A DNA stretch of 64,000 bases from Micrasema longulum (GCA_022494885.1 JAGVSM010002703.1:310001-374000); one strand, 5' to 3'; counted from the first letter of the stretch, positions 22,745-33,715 are shown. Notes: generated by a model not told the origin, from the letters alone. A program made the numbers and translations.

Positions 22745-23115
22745 TAAAAGGAAACGCGGTCTGACTTGCCTTCATACAAACTAGATTATGGGACTAGATC
22801 AGTGATATTTTTAAACAAAATAGATATTTACGTATCGTTTGTTTCTTTTTATATGGAGCTAGGACCATCTTAAAACTAAAAAAAGCACCCAGTTTTATTC
22901 CCCGGTTTTTGAACTTGATAATTGATACTTTTGGAAAACGGAAAAAAAACAACACAGAACATTTCTTTCTTATACTCTTTTCCAAAAAACGTGCAGTTGT
23001 CTTTTGCGCACAAAATCAGGGAGGCATCTGTGAAAAAGTGATAGAAAAACTTTATTCGAAAATGTATTTATTCATGAAATTTATCTGACACCGCATGTCC
23101 TCTTAAATTCCCGCC
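22745..23115 (+). repeat. Dispersed repeat E, copy 1 (pair at 46.5 kb)
   Basis: Shares with 46510-46970 the ordered blocks CGCGGTC.GACTT..CTTCATACAA, GATTATGG..ACTAGA.CAGTG, ATGG..CTAG.ACCATC, CAGGGAGGCATCTG (23018) against CGGGGAGTCATCTG (46891), and CACCGCAT.TCCTC. Non-coding as far as seen. Confidence 0.6.
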
Positions 23116-23239
23116 AAACTGCAAACGAATTTTTTTGCGCGGCTTTTTCTCTTTCTTCTTCTTAGTTTTTTTTGGCTTTTTCAAGTTAAAGAATTTACTT
23201 TTTTAAATATTTATACATGTGTAAGTACTAACTTGTAAA

Positions 23240-23930
23240 AAAATATATAACTCAATCAGTTTTGGAATATGGGATAATTGTATGGGGATGTGCAAATGAC
23301 ACACTGATCAAGCAAATAATAATTGCACAAAAAGCTTTAATAAAAATTATCTTAAGAGTCGCAATCAGAACAAACTCCCTCGGTATATTTGAAAATCTTA
23401 ATGTAAAATCTATAAAACAACTTTATGTAAAAGCTCTGTTACTATACGCACGAAAAAATTATTCTCTACCTTCCGTTACAAATACAAGAGTTACTAGATA
23501 CTCCACCCTGATGCTACAAAAAAATAAATACAACCTTCGATCAAAGATGATTGGCCTTCTACTCGGTTAAAGTGTACGATCTACTTCCATTATCCATAAG
23601 GACAATAAGTAAGTTCTCACAATATAAAATTGCTATTAAGAAATGGATAGTGGAGGTGGGTTGCACACGGATCGATGAGTGGATCAAGCCAAATAGGTGA
23701 AATGTGTTTACTTTTTATGAAATTTGTTCTATTGGTCTATATAAATTGGTTATGATTTTTATGATTTTTTAGTTTATATTGTTTATTATGTTATGATAAT
23801 TAGGTTAATTGGATTAATTACATTTTTTTGTTATTATTATGTTAACTTTGTCAAATGGCTAATTTAAGGCATGTTTCACATTTCGTAAAATGTTTCACCC
23901 TAGTGAGGGAATATTATTCTGTATAAAAAA
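23240..23930 (+). mobile_element. LINE 3' remnant (RT C-terminal)
   Basis: The frame reads QSVLEYGIIVWG, then QIIIAQKALIKIILR and ENLNVKSIKQLYVKALLLYA, ending at 23570. The 'lEYGi.vWG', 'Q..aiR.I' and 'l.l..iy' pattern is the C-terminus of a CR1/jockey-like reverse transcriptase. The AT-rich 3' UTR has a CACCCTAGTGAGGG hairpin near 23900. 5'-truncated. Confidence 0.75.
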
Positions 23931-24149
23931 AGGACACAAACAATATGAAAATATTAATAAATAAATATATGAGTTAGTGTGTTCGTAATTGTAGGGTTCA
24001 TAGTCCATAATTGATGACACACGCGTGCTAAAACGTTTTACCTGAAATATTGTGATGACCAAAGAAAGCAAAGTCATCATTTTCTATCGAATTCAATACA
24101 ACATTATAATGCAACTATAACAGTATTGCACATGAAATCGGGGGCATCG

Positions 24150-24435
24150 TTCTGCAGTTCATTTACATCGTCTTTACCATGAAGAAATGAACTACAAAGG
24201 AACGTCGCCTATAAAGAGACTACCGGGCTTGGCAACGCCGGTCAGTCAGCCCAACAAGTTCAGTTTAGTCACTCAGTTCCAGAATGTAGTTCAAGTGCAT
24301 TTACTTCAACTCCTAATCGCCGTAACACTCGTCCGACATTATTCATTATTTATTCGACATGTAATAAATAATCATTAAACGCTACCTAGCGTTTTCTGTC
24401 AATCTCCAACGGGGATAGGAGCTCCAACCCTCAAC
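24150..24435 (+). mobile_element. Possible solo LTR fragment
   Basis: A GC-elevated stretch with TATAAAG (24211), GTCAGTCAG about 30 nt later (24241), a pyrimidine-rich middle, then AATAAATAATCATT and a TAGCGTTTTCTG segment. This promoter-then-polyA layout in about 250 bp is what an insect LTR looks like. Terminal TG..CA and target duplications were not established, so this is tentative. Confidence 0.3.
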
Positions 24436-24771
24436 TACCAAAATCCTACGTATTTAATATTACATACACTTGACATAATATTTAACTTATTTACACCTTA
24501 ATACCATTTATAACTACATATAAATCAAAATAAATAAAATAAAATATTTACTTTTTCTCTTTAAACCTTAAGCAACACTAAAAACACGTTTTTTTAACAG
24601 AAAAAAAAACAAAATGTGTTTTTTGTTTACAAAACGGAATGTAAAAAAAATAAACACGTAACCCTGTGTAAAATAAAACCAGAATCCTGGACAGATATAT
24701 TTGAATCGATAGATACTCAGAAAAAAAATCTGACGAAGGAAATCGATTGAAAAAAAGTCCACCTTGTAGTG

Positions 24772-24960
24772 TTGTGGTAAGTGCATTTGCCTACCATGTT
24801 TGATATCCTGGGTTCAATTCCTGGGAGGGTCCACATGAAATACTTATTTATTAGGTGGTTTTATTCTGCAATGTTTCATTGTTCCTGGACTGGTACCTGA
24901 AGCATAACATTGACCGCCTTAACGGACGATCAAGATACGCTGCATTTACTAAACATTATA
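24772..24960 (+). mobile_element. Diverged tRNA-derived SINE
   Basis: Head GTGGTAAGTGCATTTGCC and TACCATG, box B GGTTCAATTCCTGG, then CACATGAAATACTTATTTA, TTCCTGGACTGGTACCTGA, AGCATAACATTGACC and GATCAAGATACGCTGC. The same layout as the copies at 8.0, 33.1 and 49.3 kb but more diverged; the 3' end is missing. Confidence 0.7.
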
Positions 24961-25439
24961 CAACTTAATGACTGTTACAACAACATTCTTAACAAAATAC
25001 AAATGCACTAATGTTTATTCCGAAATACTCAACAATAAATCAATTAGTGTAAAATATTAAATCATTAAGTTAATTAATACGGTCACGACTTACCGAAGAA
25101 GTAAATCTCATTTTTTATCCCTAAAACTGATACGGTGCTAACATTTTAAAGACTCGTTAGCTGAATAAATCTCGGACTTCTTCCATTAGTGTTTTCAAAT
25201 ATCAAATAAAAGCACATATACAATATTCATGGTAAAAATATTTAAAGGTCAGGTAGTGTTATTTTGCCTGTATTATACACCTGTTTAGATTTCAATGTAA
25301 AGAATTGGAAGATTATTTTTGAATATGAGAGTATTTTCATGATACCCAATTTAAAAGTGATAAACCTTTTCGGGGACATAAATGAGTTTAATTATGATTT
25401 GAACCCAAATGCTTTTTCGCTACTGCCTTGCCAGTCAAA

Positions 25440-25856
25440 TGATCTATCTAATAGATTTACCAAAGCTCAAAACACCAAACTTCTAAGTTTTGAGAGTAAG
25501 TGCTTGAGAAGCATATTAGGTATAAGGTGGTTCGATTTTATAACTAACATTGAACTCCAAGAACGGACGCAGCAGCCTCCTATAACGAGCGTCTTGAGGA
25601 TGCGGTGGTGGACCTGGCTTGGACACGTACTGCGCATGCCTCAGGAGAACCTAAACCCAAGTTGCCTCTTCTTTAAACCCGCGGGATCACGCCGTTCTGG
25701 AAGGCCGTCAATGACGATCTTTAGACTTTATTCGGCGGAATTAAGGGGCGCTGGATTGACATGGGAAGAAGCGAAAATGTTGGCTGGCGATAGGGTCTCC
25801 TGGAGGCAACTGGTGATGTCCACCCGCTCCACTTAGGAGTGGATGTGGAAAAGAAG
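25440..25856 (+). mobile_element. LINE 3' remnant (RT C-terminal) with GAA tail
   Basis: The frame to 25836 reads LRSILGIRWFDFITN, QERTQQPPITSVLRMR, WTWLGHVLRMPQ, then PAGSRRSGRPSMT, LTWEEAKMLAGDRVSWRQLV and a stop. This is a common LINE ORF2 C-terminus ('WLGHVlRMp..', 'SRR.GRP..tw'). It ends in GAAGAAGAAGAA at 25853, like the copy at 22.2 kb. The open frame extends upstream to 25264 with unrelated residues, probably flanking DNA. A short relative is at 42.66 kb. Confidence 0.75.
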
Positions 25857-26002
25857 AAGAAGAATTGACTTTTTTACTTTAATATTTGCTGGTATTTTTT
25901 GTTTTTCTCGGTTAGAAACGATTTCCCTTTAGCTCAGAGAAAAAATTCGTTGATCAACAATAATTATTGCCGATTGGATGGTGATTTCTCATTAATGAAA
26001 TA

Positions 26003-26065
26003 CTTGACAATTGACAGAATAAATAAAATAATTATAATTGAAATAAATTGACAATTGACAGAATG
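26003..26065. repeat. Direct repeat bracketing an AT-rich micro-insertion
   Basis: TTGACAATTGACAGAAT occurs twice about 45 nt apart, with AAATAAAATAATTATAATTG-type sequence between. It resembles a target-site duplication around a LINE tail with almost no body. Confidence 0.4.
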
Positions 26066-26473
26066 GTCAAACTTTTGTATTCAAAGTTTTAAATCTAAAA
26101 GCCTTTTTTTTATGTTGATGTTTGTAGCACTAACTTTGTAATGCATTGTTATATTTTAAAGGTATAAATAAAAAAGCTTTGTTTTATGAACTGCTTTTTT
26201 TATTATCACAACCGACTAGTTTCTTCAGGGTTACATTATAATAACTAGTTATACATACGTAAAAGAAACAGTGAACAGTGGGTGTCGATAAGGATAAAAG
26301 ATGGGGTAATTGTGTTTAAGGTAGGGTTAGACTTTACATGGAAAATAAAAAATAGAGCTTTAACTTAACTTTAATTGATTATTTATAATATTTATAAATT
26401 GTTTGACGGCTTTTTTATTTCGAGAATTTAAAATTATTAAATTGATGAATTGAAACGTGTAAACCTGTGTGCG

Positions 26474-27287
26474 TCCAGAAGGAGCGTAGAATCATATTTG
26501 AATACATCGAACTGTGTCCAATAATTCCCCCACTATGCCTCACTTTCGCCGAGCGCATTCGCGATGCCGCCGCGTAATGTTGCACGATGGGAAAAAATAT
26601 AATTATAACACAAATGTAAGGTTAAAAAAAAGTAATCTGTTAATTTCTCTAAAATTTTATTGTGCACGCGGAAATATTGATTGACACAACAGAATAGATA
26701 AGTATAGGGTCATTTAATAAGAGTAATTTAATTAATGAACTTTAAACTTAAAATATAAAACAAATTTTATTTTACATAAAACTGATATATTTATATCATG
26801 TTAAAATTATTATTTTAACTTAAATTATTATTTATTTGATGTTTTAAAGATAATGTCGGTCAAATGTCCACGATATAGTTGTTCAATCCGAGGTCCAATT
26901 TTCATTAGTTCTCTCATTAGATGAGCAAAGTAGGGTAAAACAATTTACTACCCTGGCAACACTAACGAAATGTTCATTTTGTTTCTTCGAAAATCTGACA
27001 GATGGAAAAATAATCCAATTTTTATGTAATGCATTTGTTACATACACATTCATTTGCTAATTACACATGAAATGTGATTGCATCCTGTTTCTTTAAGATC
27101 CTAGCAGTATTTCTACACTTTAAAAGGACACAACACGGCATAGTTGAATTGAAATCAGGAGTTGCGTACTGAGCGACGTCTACGAAGAAACTAATGGGTC
27201 AAAACGTAAACCTACTCATTTATGAGTAGTTTAGTCGCCTTCTGTTTGATGTGCGTATGCAATTTATGGACTATTCTTAATTCTATG
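26474..27287 (-). mobile_element. THAP-bearing DNA transposon relic, copy C (inverted relative to 6.3 kb)
   Basis: The minus strand is collinear with 6255-7068 for about 800 bp: GCATACGCACATCAAACAGA, GACGTCGCTCAGTACGC, the THAP start, CCGCGTGCACAATAAAATTT and ATTGGACACAGTTCGATG. The 5' terminus (27270-27287) keeps the TIR with extension; the other end stops at TCCAGAA (26474), lacking the outer part. Confidence 0.7.
27061..27141 (-). pseudogene. THAP domain N-terminus relic C
   Basis: M-P-C-C-V-L-L-K-C-R-N-T-A-R-I-L-K-K-Q-D then AITFHV and TAA. It is the same THAP start as at 6407, here with the 'itFh' continuation in frame before the stop. Independent decay of the two copies implies the ancestor had an open THAP frame. 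Confidence 0.6.
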
Positions 27288-27352
27288 CCTGCGTGCATAG
27301 AACCTTAAAGTTTTTGTTCTTTACTTCCCAGAGCATTAAAATAATCTGGATA

Positions 27353-27850
27353 GTGCCGCCTTATTTTATTTAATTTTATTTATTTACTTACAAGTAGTTT
27401 ATTACACAGTTTTCGAGGCATAAGTCCCAACTCCATGGGACTAAAAGTCCTGTGTTGGGTTAGGATGAGTAATTAGTTAACGCAAACATACGAGTATATC
27501 ACCACAAATATCATATTGGATCAAAAACATAATAATAATATTTAAAAAATTATATATGGCACATTAATATAGTAAACAGCAAACTCAAACATTCGGAAAA
27601 TCATCAAGGAGTTTCCCACTCAAATCTTTCCCACTAAGAAAAATCCAGTCCTTAACTCCTCTCTTGAAAACATTTTTTGTCCTTGAGAGCTTAATACGCT
27701 CTTCCAAAATATAAAACACTCTCGGTGCGATAAAGAAGAGATGTCTCTGCGCACATATCATATACTTATAACACAATTAAGATCAACAAAGTACAACAGG
27801 TGTGTGAGTAAAGTGGCAATTTAAACCCCTTAATGAGAGGTCATAAGCCT
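27353..27850 (-). mobile_element. LINE 3' remnant (C-terminal tail plus 3' UTR)
   Basis: The minus-strand frame 27776-27585 reads CAQRHLFFIAPRVFYILEER, then FKRGVKDWI, and a stop. It is similar in layout to 57759-57574 (VFQRYFIFTGPKLCNLVP). The 3' UTR has GACTTTTAGTCCCATGGAGT and GGGACTTATGCCTCGAAAAC, then TGTGTAATAAACTACTTG and an AAAT tail. Other copies of this 3' end are at 35.8 kb (minus) and 63.2-63.6 kb (plus). Confidence 0.65.
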
Positions 27851-28429
27851 TTTAAATAACTAGGCTTCCATATTTCTTTCTTTATTCTACATCTCGTTTG
27901 TAATTTGTTCATTTATTAGGAGTTTTGTTTAAATAAAATGTAAAGGGACCTACTTATTTTTTATGTATTTTGGTTACATCTGCACCTTACCTACCTAACT
28001 ACGCAGATAAATGTTTTCGACTCAGAGGTCAAGATGTCATAAAGTGATATTTTGAACGTTGTGTTTATAGAAGAGGATGGAAATAAAAACAATAAAATAA
28101 ATCTCGTTGGGCGGGGTCGCCATCTTTATGGTTGGAACACAGTTTTGCGCAAGGCGCCTGAGAACCAATAATAAAAAATCAGATCGTTATCAATCCAACA
28201 ACGAACCGATGACAGAGATGGCCAAACTTTTATTATCAATTAAATTAATTTTCATTTTATGTTATTTTATTTAGAAAGGCATGAGCAATTTTAAAGTCAA
28301 ATATAACATAATAAAATACATACACATACCGCCGTGATAGTAGAAAAACAACGGATCTGGGAAAAATGCCACATCGACTTACTTTCATATTTGATCTTTC
28401 AAAGATTTTATAAAGGCTTTATTAACAAA

Positions 28430-28830
28430 TTACAACAGGAATGTAATCTTAATGACTCCCGAGGGGGTGAAATCCAGTATTTTGTCTACGAACATTTGTA
28501 CAAACTCAAATATTGTAATGAAACCAACTGGTTCGAGAAGAAGTTAAAAAAAAAAAAATTGTTTTCGGGCGTTGCCTAGTATGTGAAATAATTTAGTCTG
28601 ATGAATCTCTTCACAACAATAAGTGTTTCATCTCTTTTACTTCACAAAAGTCAACAGATGGAAGAGTTGAGGAAATTTGGATGTTCCAACATTGGCAGAA
28701 TGGTAAATGTTACACAGTGTGTAAAGTGGCCACTTAAACCAGCCAATGACAGATCATAAGCCCTGTAAATGCCTAGACTTCTATATTACCTTCTCAAAAA
28801 TGTTTTCTCTCTCTGTTGAAATAAATTTAC
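28430..28830 (+). repeat. Repeat family T (tail unit followed by head unit)
   Basis: 28438-28540 carries the family's tail (CTCCCGAGGGGGTGAAATCC, TACAAACTCAAATATTGTAA). 28640-28830 carries its head and middle (ACACAGTGTGTAAAGTGGCC, ACTTAAACCAGCCAATGACA, ATAAGCCCTGTAAATGCC, CTCTGTTGAAATAAATTT). The order tail-then-head means it comes from a head-to-tail array. The same array is at 56.3-56.8 kb. Confidence 0.75.
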
Positions 28831-28834
28831 GTAA

Positions 28835-30290
28835 TTTTTATTTTATTTTGTATTTAAATTATTATCCATACTATGTTTACCTATAATTTTGTATTTATCT
28901 TTTGCTCATAATTGCAGAACGAGGATATGTATTTTCAAAACTTTTTTCAAGTTGCGTATGGCTTATTTCTTTAAATTTTCATCACGATAAAATCACATAT
29001 TTAACTAAAAAAAAGAAAGCTAACGCACAAAATTGAGTTCTTAAGTGGTAAAATTTTGTATTTTTGTTTAATAGTATATGTATTTTTGTATTTCACTTAC
29101 GCAAATTTATCAATAAACTAACTTAATTTAAAATATTCGTTTGAATATTGTAAAAAATGTTGTTGTTTCCTGATACCATAGAGCTAGCTACACCTCTGTA
29201 TTAGTTAACTTTATGATTGATTACTTTCATTAGATGCTGTAATGATAGTATGGACCATACAGAAGCGGGTCAAGGTAAAGTACCAATCTTGAAACAAAGG
29301 CGTACGCTTATCTATCAAAAATTAAGTGAATATTATTTAAAAATCACTCGGCCAGCTATGAAAGTTTTATTAGTAAGCCAATTTTATAAATAAAACATAT
29401 CAAGAAATTTATTTTGATTGTGTATCAGTGGAATGAGAAATAATTAATAAGTATAAAAATAAAAGTAGATATGGCATAATTATATTTCAATGTATTTAGT
29501 ATTTTAAATATATAATTTGTTACATACCTAACTATCATTCTTTTTGAACCGATTAGTGATTTTCAAATTTTATGTTGACCTCTTATAAAATACTCGTATA
29601 ATATCTGTAAAATTGTACACAAATTTGCATTTAGAAACATACAAGACGATGACATAACATTATGGTGGTGAACGTCGGGTCATTATAGTTAAACGTCGGG
29701 TTAAGTCGACTGCCTAGTAGGTTCAACATAAATTGCTAAATATTTATCCGCGTTGATATCGTTCCGTAAAACGATATCAAGTGTCCGTCTCTTGAGAACG
29801 TTTTTTACTTCACGCTCGTTTTGGATAAATTTTCAGACTAACATGGTATGTGTAATGCACAGATAGAGTAAATAATTGTACTTACAGTTTTATTATCTTT
29901 CATTAATACAAAAGATACAATATAAAAACTTAACTAAACTAAATATTATAGAGAATGTAAATACTTTAAAATAACAAAAGGAATCTAAACTGTAAAACGT
30001 AAACTAAAGTAGTTAAGAAAAAGTATGAAATCGTAACAATTAAAATTGAATCAAGTTTTTGTCTAAAAAACGTGTGTCACCGAAAACAGCTAAAACGCTT
30101 CTCTTCTGTCCGTCGCTCGGACCTGGCGCGCGACGTCGCGTGTGACGTCTATAGTGTTGCCACAACATTAATAAAAAATGTTGACTTACAAAAAAATAAT
30201 ACAAGACAGCGACAACACAACCGCCCTAAAAAAGCAAAGACAAATGCAGGGCAGTCAAAAATAATATGCAATGTACTTAAAAACAACAAC
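28835..30290. other. Intergenic; one short perfect hairpin
   Basis: AT-rich and without recognisable genes. TTGATATCGTT (29753-29763) and its exact inverse AACGATATCAA (29770-29780) form an 11-bp hairpin with a 6-nt loop. A frame from 30072 begins in unassigned sequence and ends in a LINE tail. Confidence 0.5.
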
Positions 30291-30294
30291 GACA

Positions 30295-30425
30295 TCTTAC
30301 TATTTAAAAAATTACATTGGAGATAAATTTAAAATCAACCTGAAAAAACACTTGATGACTACACTAACCAGGCAAAAAATATTATAACATGACTAGACCT
30401 TACATTTTTATATAACCTTAACGGG
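30295..30425 (+). mobile_element. LINE C-terminal tail fragment
   Basis: Reads NYIGDKFKINLKKHLMTTL, the end of a LINE ORF2. Similar to 5055-5170 over about 100 nt including GATGACTACACT. Confidence 0.45.
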
Positions 30426-30429
30426 TTTT

Positions 30430-31435
30430 TAAAAATTATAAAAAATGTTTTTAAAAAAAAAAGGTGTGTAAGTTACAACAATGGCCAGTTCTTGATATTG
30501 TTTATTATATTATCTCTACAGCACGTCTATGGGGAACTATACATATATTTTGATCCTATGATAGTACAAAGCCGAAATCCAAACATTACGGTAGCTATAA
30601 TTAAAATTAAGTTTATCAAATATTGATAACTTTCAATGTGTCAATGCTTAACATTCAAAAAACATTTTTGATTTTTAACAAAGCAATATTCTCGTTTGTT
30701 CCCACAGATGTTTTGTTATGTTTACTACCGATTATTTTTTAGTTAAAATTGTCATCTTGGAAGTAAAAAAATAAATCCACCCCCTTTTTTAAAAACTAAA
30801 GTTGACAAGTTTACAAGTTTACAAACATTACAGCTTTCCTCCGTAGCACCGACATATTTATTCCGCTAGGTTAATGAAAGCTGTAGAAAATATTCATGAA
30901 AAAGGCCAAGACCCTTTACGTATAATGATTGTAGCATCACTATGTTAATAATGCATCCACTGATGATAATGTTGATGGATAGTAAATAAAATATAATTTA
31001 AATGCGTATTTTGGTCTTATTTAAATAATTGTACGCCAATGCGTTTCTATACGGACAGTTTGGTCAAGATAATACAAGTATCTAACTAATTCTGGTTGCA
31101 CTTGGAAATATTAAAAAGCACATCAGCTCACATCTTAATATAAAATCTGAGCTATTGTGAAACTCAAAATAATATTCAATTGTTATTGATCCATTGATAT
31201 ATGCCTTTTAATTTAATTCGGAGTCGTGATCTTTTTATTGCATTTTGTTGTTTGAATAATTGAAAACATTTGGGAACTTAACGGCACTGATAAATCAATA
31301 ATTTCACTATTTATTTCGTAATTAATGTATTACTTTAGGAGGATTAGTAGTATTAGCAATTGGGTGCCTTTTTGTCAAAAGCTCGATTCCTATCATTGAG
31401 ATAAGTTTTTTTTCCGAAAAGAAAAAAGTTTTTAA
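30430..31435. other. AT-rich intergenic, nothing recognised
   Basis: No coding frame or shared repeat was noticed. Confidence 0.45.
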
Positions 31436-31439
31436 TTTT

Positions 31440-31800
31440 ACGCCAATGATGAATCAGAAGTCTGGGCATCTACAGGGCAAATGACCTGACATTGGGTGGT
31501 TTAAGTGGCCGCTTTACTCAGTGTGAAACATTCACCATTCTGCCTATGTTTAAACATCAACATTCCGGCAACTCTTCTTTACTTCACAAAAGTCAACAGA
31601 CGCTTAAAATTTAAACATAGGCAGAATGGTTACATGGTGTGCAAAATGGCCACTTAAACCAGCCAATGACATTTCATTAGCCCCGTAAATGCGTAAACTT
31701 TCGTATTCCTTTCTCAAAAAAGTTTTTCTTCTGTGTTGCAATAAATTTAGATCACAAAAACTTCCCAAGGAGTGATCCAGTCTGTTTTGAACATATTCAT
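31440..31800. repeat. Repeat family T, head-to-head inverted pair
   Basis: 31450-31570 is family T in minus orientation (ATTGGGTGGTTTAAGTGGCC, CACCATTCTGCCTATGTTT). 31575-31800 is the same family in plus orientation (ACTTCACAAAAGTCAACAGA, AAATGGCCACTTAAACCAGC, then TCTGTGTTGCAATAAATTTA). The two halves diverge from the TTACTTCACAAAAG junction. Confidence 0.7.
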
Positions 31801-31804
31801 ATTG

Positions 31805-32165
31805 TTGAGTTTTATATTTATTTATTTATTATCATATTATATACATAAAATTGTACATTTATACAAAGTTGCTTTGACTATTTAACTAGGGTTATTTACC
31901 CCATAAAAACAGCAATCAATACATAGAAAAATAAATAAAGGCCGTAGAAATAGTAAAAATATATTGAAAAACATAGAAAAACACATAGTAAAAAATGTAG
32001 TAAGAGACTTAGCAAAATGTAGTAAAAAATATAGAATAAAAACGTATTTAAAATCCCAGTAAAATACAAAGTAAATGTGAATCCTATATACAATGTGGAG
32101 ATATCACACATTGAAGATATACAAAATAAATTCGTCAAATACATGTGTTTCCGGTTGAAAATTGA
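31805..32165. mobile_element. LINE debris (tail on minus strand, RT fragment on plus)
   Basis: 31810-31840 is an inverted AAAT-type tail. 32064-32164 on the plus strand reads VNPIYNVEISHIEDIQNKF and VKYMCFRLKIE, then a stop. This resembles the 'iW.P.YnvhI..iE.vQ.kFlky' block of CR1/jockey-like RT, as seen intact at 54.2 kb. Two different pieces are juxtaposed. Confidence 0.45.
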
Positions 32166-32419
32166 GTAAAAAACGAGAGTATGTAAAAAACATTACCTCT
32201 CCAAAAACGTCGCGAAATAGCTGATTTAATTTATCTATAAAAAATTGCCACCGGTTCTACAACCCAAAATCCTTTGGGGTGAATAAAAATAAAGGAGGTT
32301 TGCGTTCAGGGGTGGATGTTTACAACCTGACATAGTTTGACACAGTACAAGAATCCTGAAATTCCTGGACGAGTGTTTTCGGTTAAAAATCCTGAAAAAG
32401 TCAATAAAGTAGAGAAAAG

Positions 32420-32490
32420 TGTGTGCAGGCGGTGGCGCGTGCGTCTACCACGATTAAGGTCTCGGAAAATATACCTGGCAAAGTTGACAT
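32420..32490 (+). mobile_element. Possible SINE head fragment
   Basis: GGTGGCGCGTGCGTCTACCA, then CGATTAAGGTCTCGG, and a degenerate box B. Resembles the tRNA-like SINE head but is weak. Confidence 0.3.
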
Positions 32491-32521
32491 AAAAGCTGTG
32501 GCATTTAAAATTTGGAAAAAC

Positions 32522-32588
32522 CAGTGACCGGTTTCATCGCTTTCGCGACATCTTATAGATTCCCCGAAAGCGATAAAACCGGTCACTG
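32522..32588. mobile_element. 67-bp palindromic mini-MITE, CAGTGACC family
   Basis: The left arm starts CAGTGACCGGTTTCATCGCT; the right arm read inverted starts CAGTGACCGGTTTTATCGCT. The arms are about 24 bp with one mismatch around a 19-nt centre. It has the same termini as the 190-bp element at 16908. Confidence 0.8.
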
Positions 32589-32934
32589 TTTTTTTTGCAA
32601 ATTTGTGGATTAAAGTATCACTCGTCTTTTATTTCTATAATAAACTGAAATATATCAGATTGTACGTTCCCAATAATTATACCAAAGCGAGATCTCATGC
32701 GCTGTTTTACGCACCCAGAAGCCGAACGAATGCATGTTAGAATTCAACCATTAATATGGCAATTCGCTTGCTATTTTTCTTTACATATCGGCAGTTTAGC
32801 GGCTGTTTTCTATTCATAAACTTCTACCTTATATTTACCGTCTGAATCACGTGATATATATAACAAACCGTAAAGTAAAGCGGACTATAGTTGTCAAATA
32901 AATAAACGAATAAAAATACCATAGTGGCAACAGA

Positions 32935-33080
32935 TTTTTTAAACTGAATTTAATATAAGTAAACACGAATGTGAGAAAGAATGACAATATCCGACATAAG
33001 CCTTCCATGTAATTTGCAAAATTCACAGTGATAGGGGCAGTGGAAGTAGTAGAATTAAATTCAATTAAAATCCAATTACA
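32935..33080 (+). repeat. Dispersed repeat F, copy 1 (pair at 38.6 kb)
   Basis: Shares TGACAATATCCGACA, AATTTGC.AAA, AGGGGCAGTG.AAGTAGTAGA and the following AATTAAATT..AATTAAAATC with 38565-38690. It lies immediately upstream of the SINE. Confidence 0.65.
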
Positions 33081-33081
33081 T

Positions 33082-33352
33082 GTCAGTCTCGTGGTTTAAT
33101 GGTCAGCGCGTTTGCGTATCATGCAAGAGGTCTCAGGTTCGATTCCCGGCATGGTTGATTTGAAATATTTAAAGCGGTGTTTTCACACTAGAATAGTCAA
33201 TTTCACACTAGTCCCTGACCTGGTACCTGAAGCTTAAGACTGATAATCCTACCTTCATGTAACAAAAATGATCAAGATACGCTGTGATTGTAGTACAAAT
33301 GCAGTGTCCTATGCAGCATTAGGTGCGGAAAGGGAATGATGATGATGATGAT
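33082..33352 (+). mobile_element. tRNA-derived SINE, best-preserved copy
   Basis: Box A TGGTTTAATGG at 33093 and a perfect box B GGTTCGATTCC (33137-33147). The body has ATTTGAAATATTTAAAGC, GGTGTTTTCACACTAGAATA, CCTGACCTGGTACCTGAAG, CTACCTTCATGTAAC, ATGATCAAGATACGCTG and GTCCTATGCAGC. The tail is a GATGATGATGATGATG array. AAAATCC occurs on both sides and may be part of the target duplication. It would have been transcribed by RNA polymerase III. Confidence 0.88.
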
Positions 33353-33469
33353 GAAAATCCCAGTTAACGAAATTGAAATTTTAAAATAGTATCAAGAGGA
33401 AATTGCAAAAACCCATTCACTGTGTAACACTTCATGCCTTGATGCCCAAAATCCCCTGACTCTGTCAAA

Positions 33470-33715
33470 CCGAGTCATTGAAAGGGTCGAGAGTTTATGT
33501 TACGAAATATGGCAGGTTTCATAAAGAACTGGGAGTTCGGCTAGGAATAGCAGGCGCCACGTTCAACAGTATGAAGACTGTCTTGAGATCGGATATTTAC
33601 TCAGTGAAAACCAAATGCCGCCTAAAACTTCTTACCAAGCTCTTTCCTGAACCCTTTTCAATATAATTACAAGTTTTAAATAATTAATTTTTTATACTTA
33701 CGCACCCGTAAGGAC
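33470..33715 (+). mobile_element. LINE RT fragment
   Basis: The frame reads GVRLGIAGATFNSMKTVLRS then VKTKCRLKLL, matching the 'rIgiA..tFn.mk.vL.s..l...tK.rLl' segment that precedes 'LLYG.ETWTL' in one non-LTR class. A CACCCGTAAGGAC block and an A-rich tail follow near 33700-33722. Confidence 0.55.

Noticed and set aside
27585..27776. Stand-alone small gene on the minus strand
   Set aside because: Its residues and 3' flank match LINE C-terminal tails, so it is annotated as a LINE remnant.
31896..32144. 82-codon minus-strand frame resembling a membrane protein
   Set aside because: AT-rich low-complexity translation (Phe, Leu, Tyr runs) over LINE tail debris; the real similarity there is on the plus strand.
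33090..33150. tRNA gene candidate
   Set aside because: A and B boxes are present but the sequence is the head of the SINE, continues into the shared SINE body, and does not close a tRNA acceptor stem.
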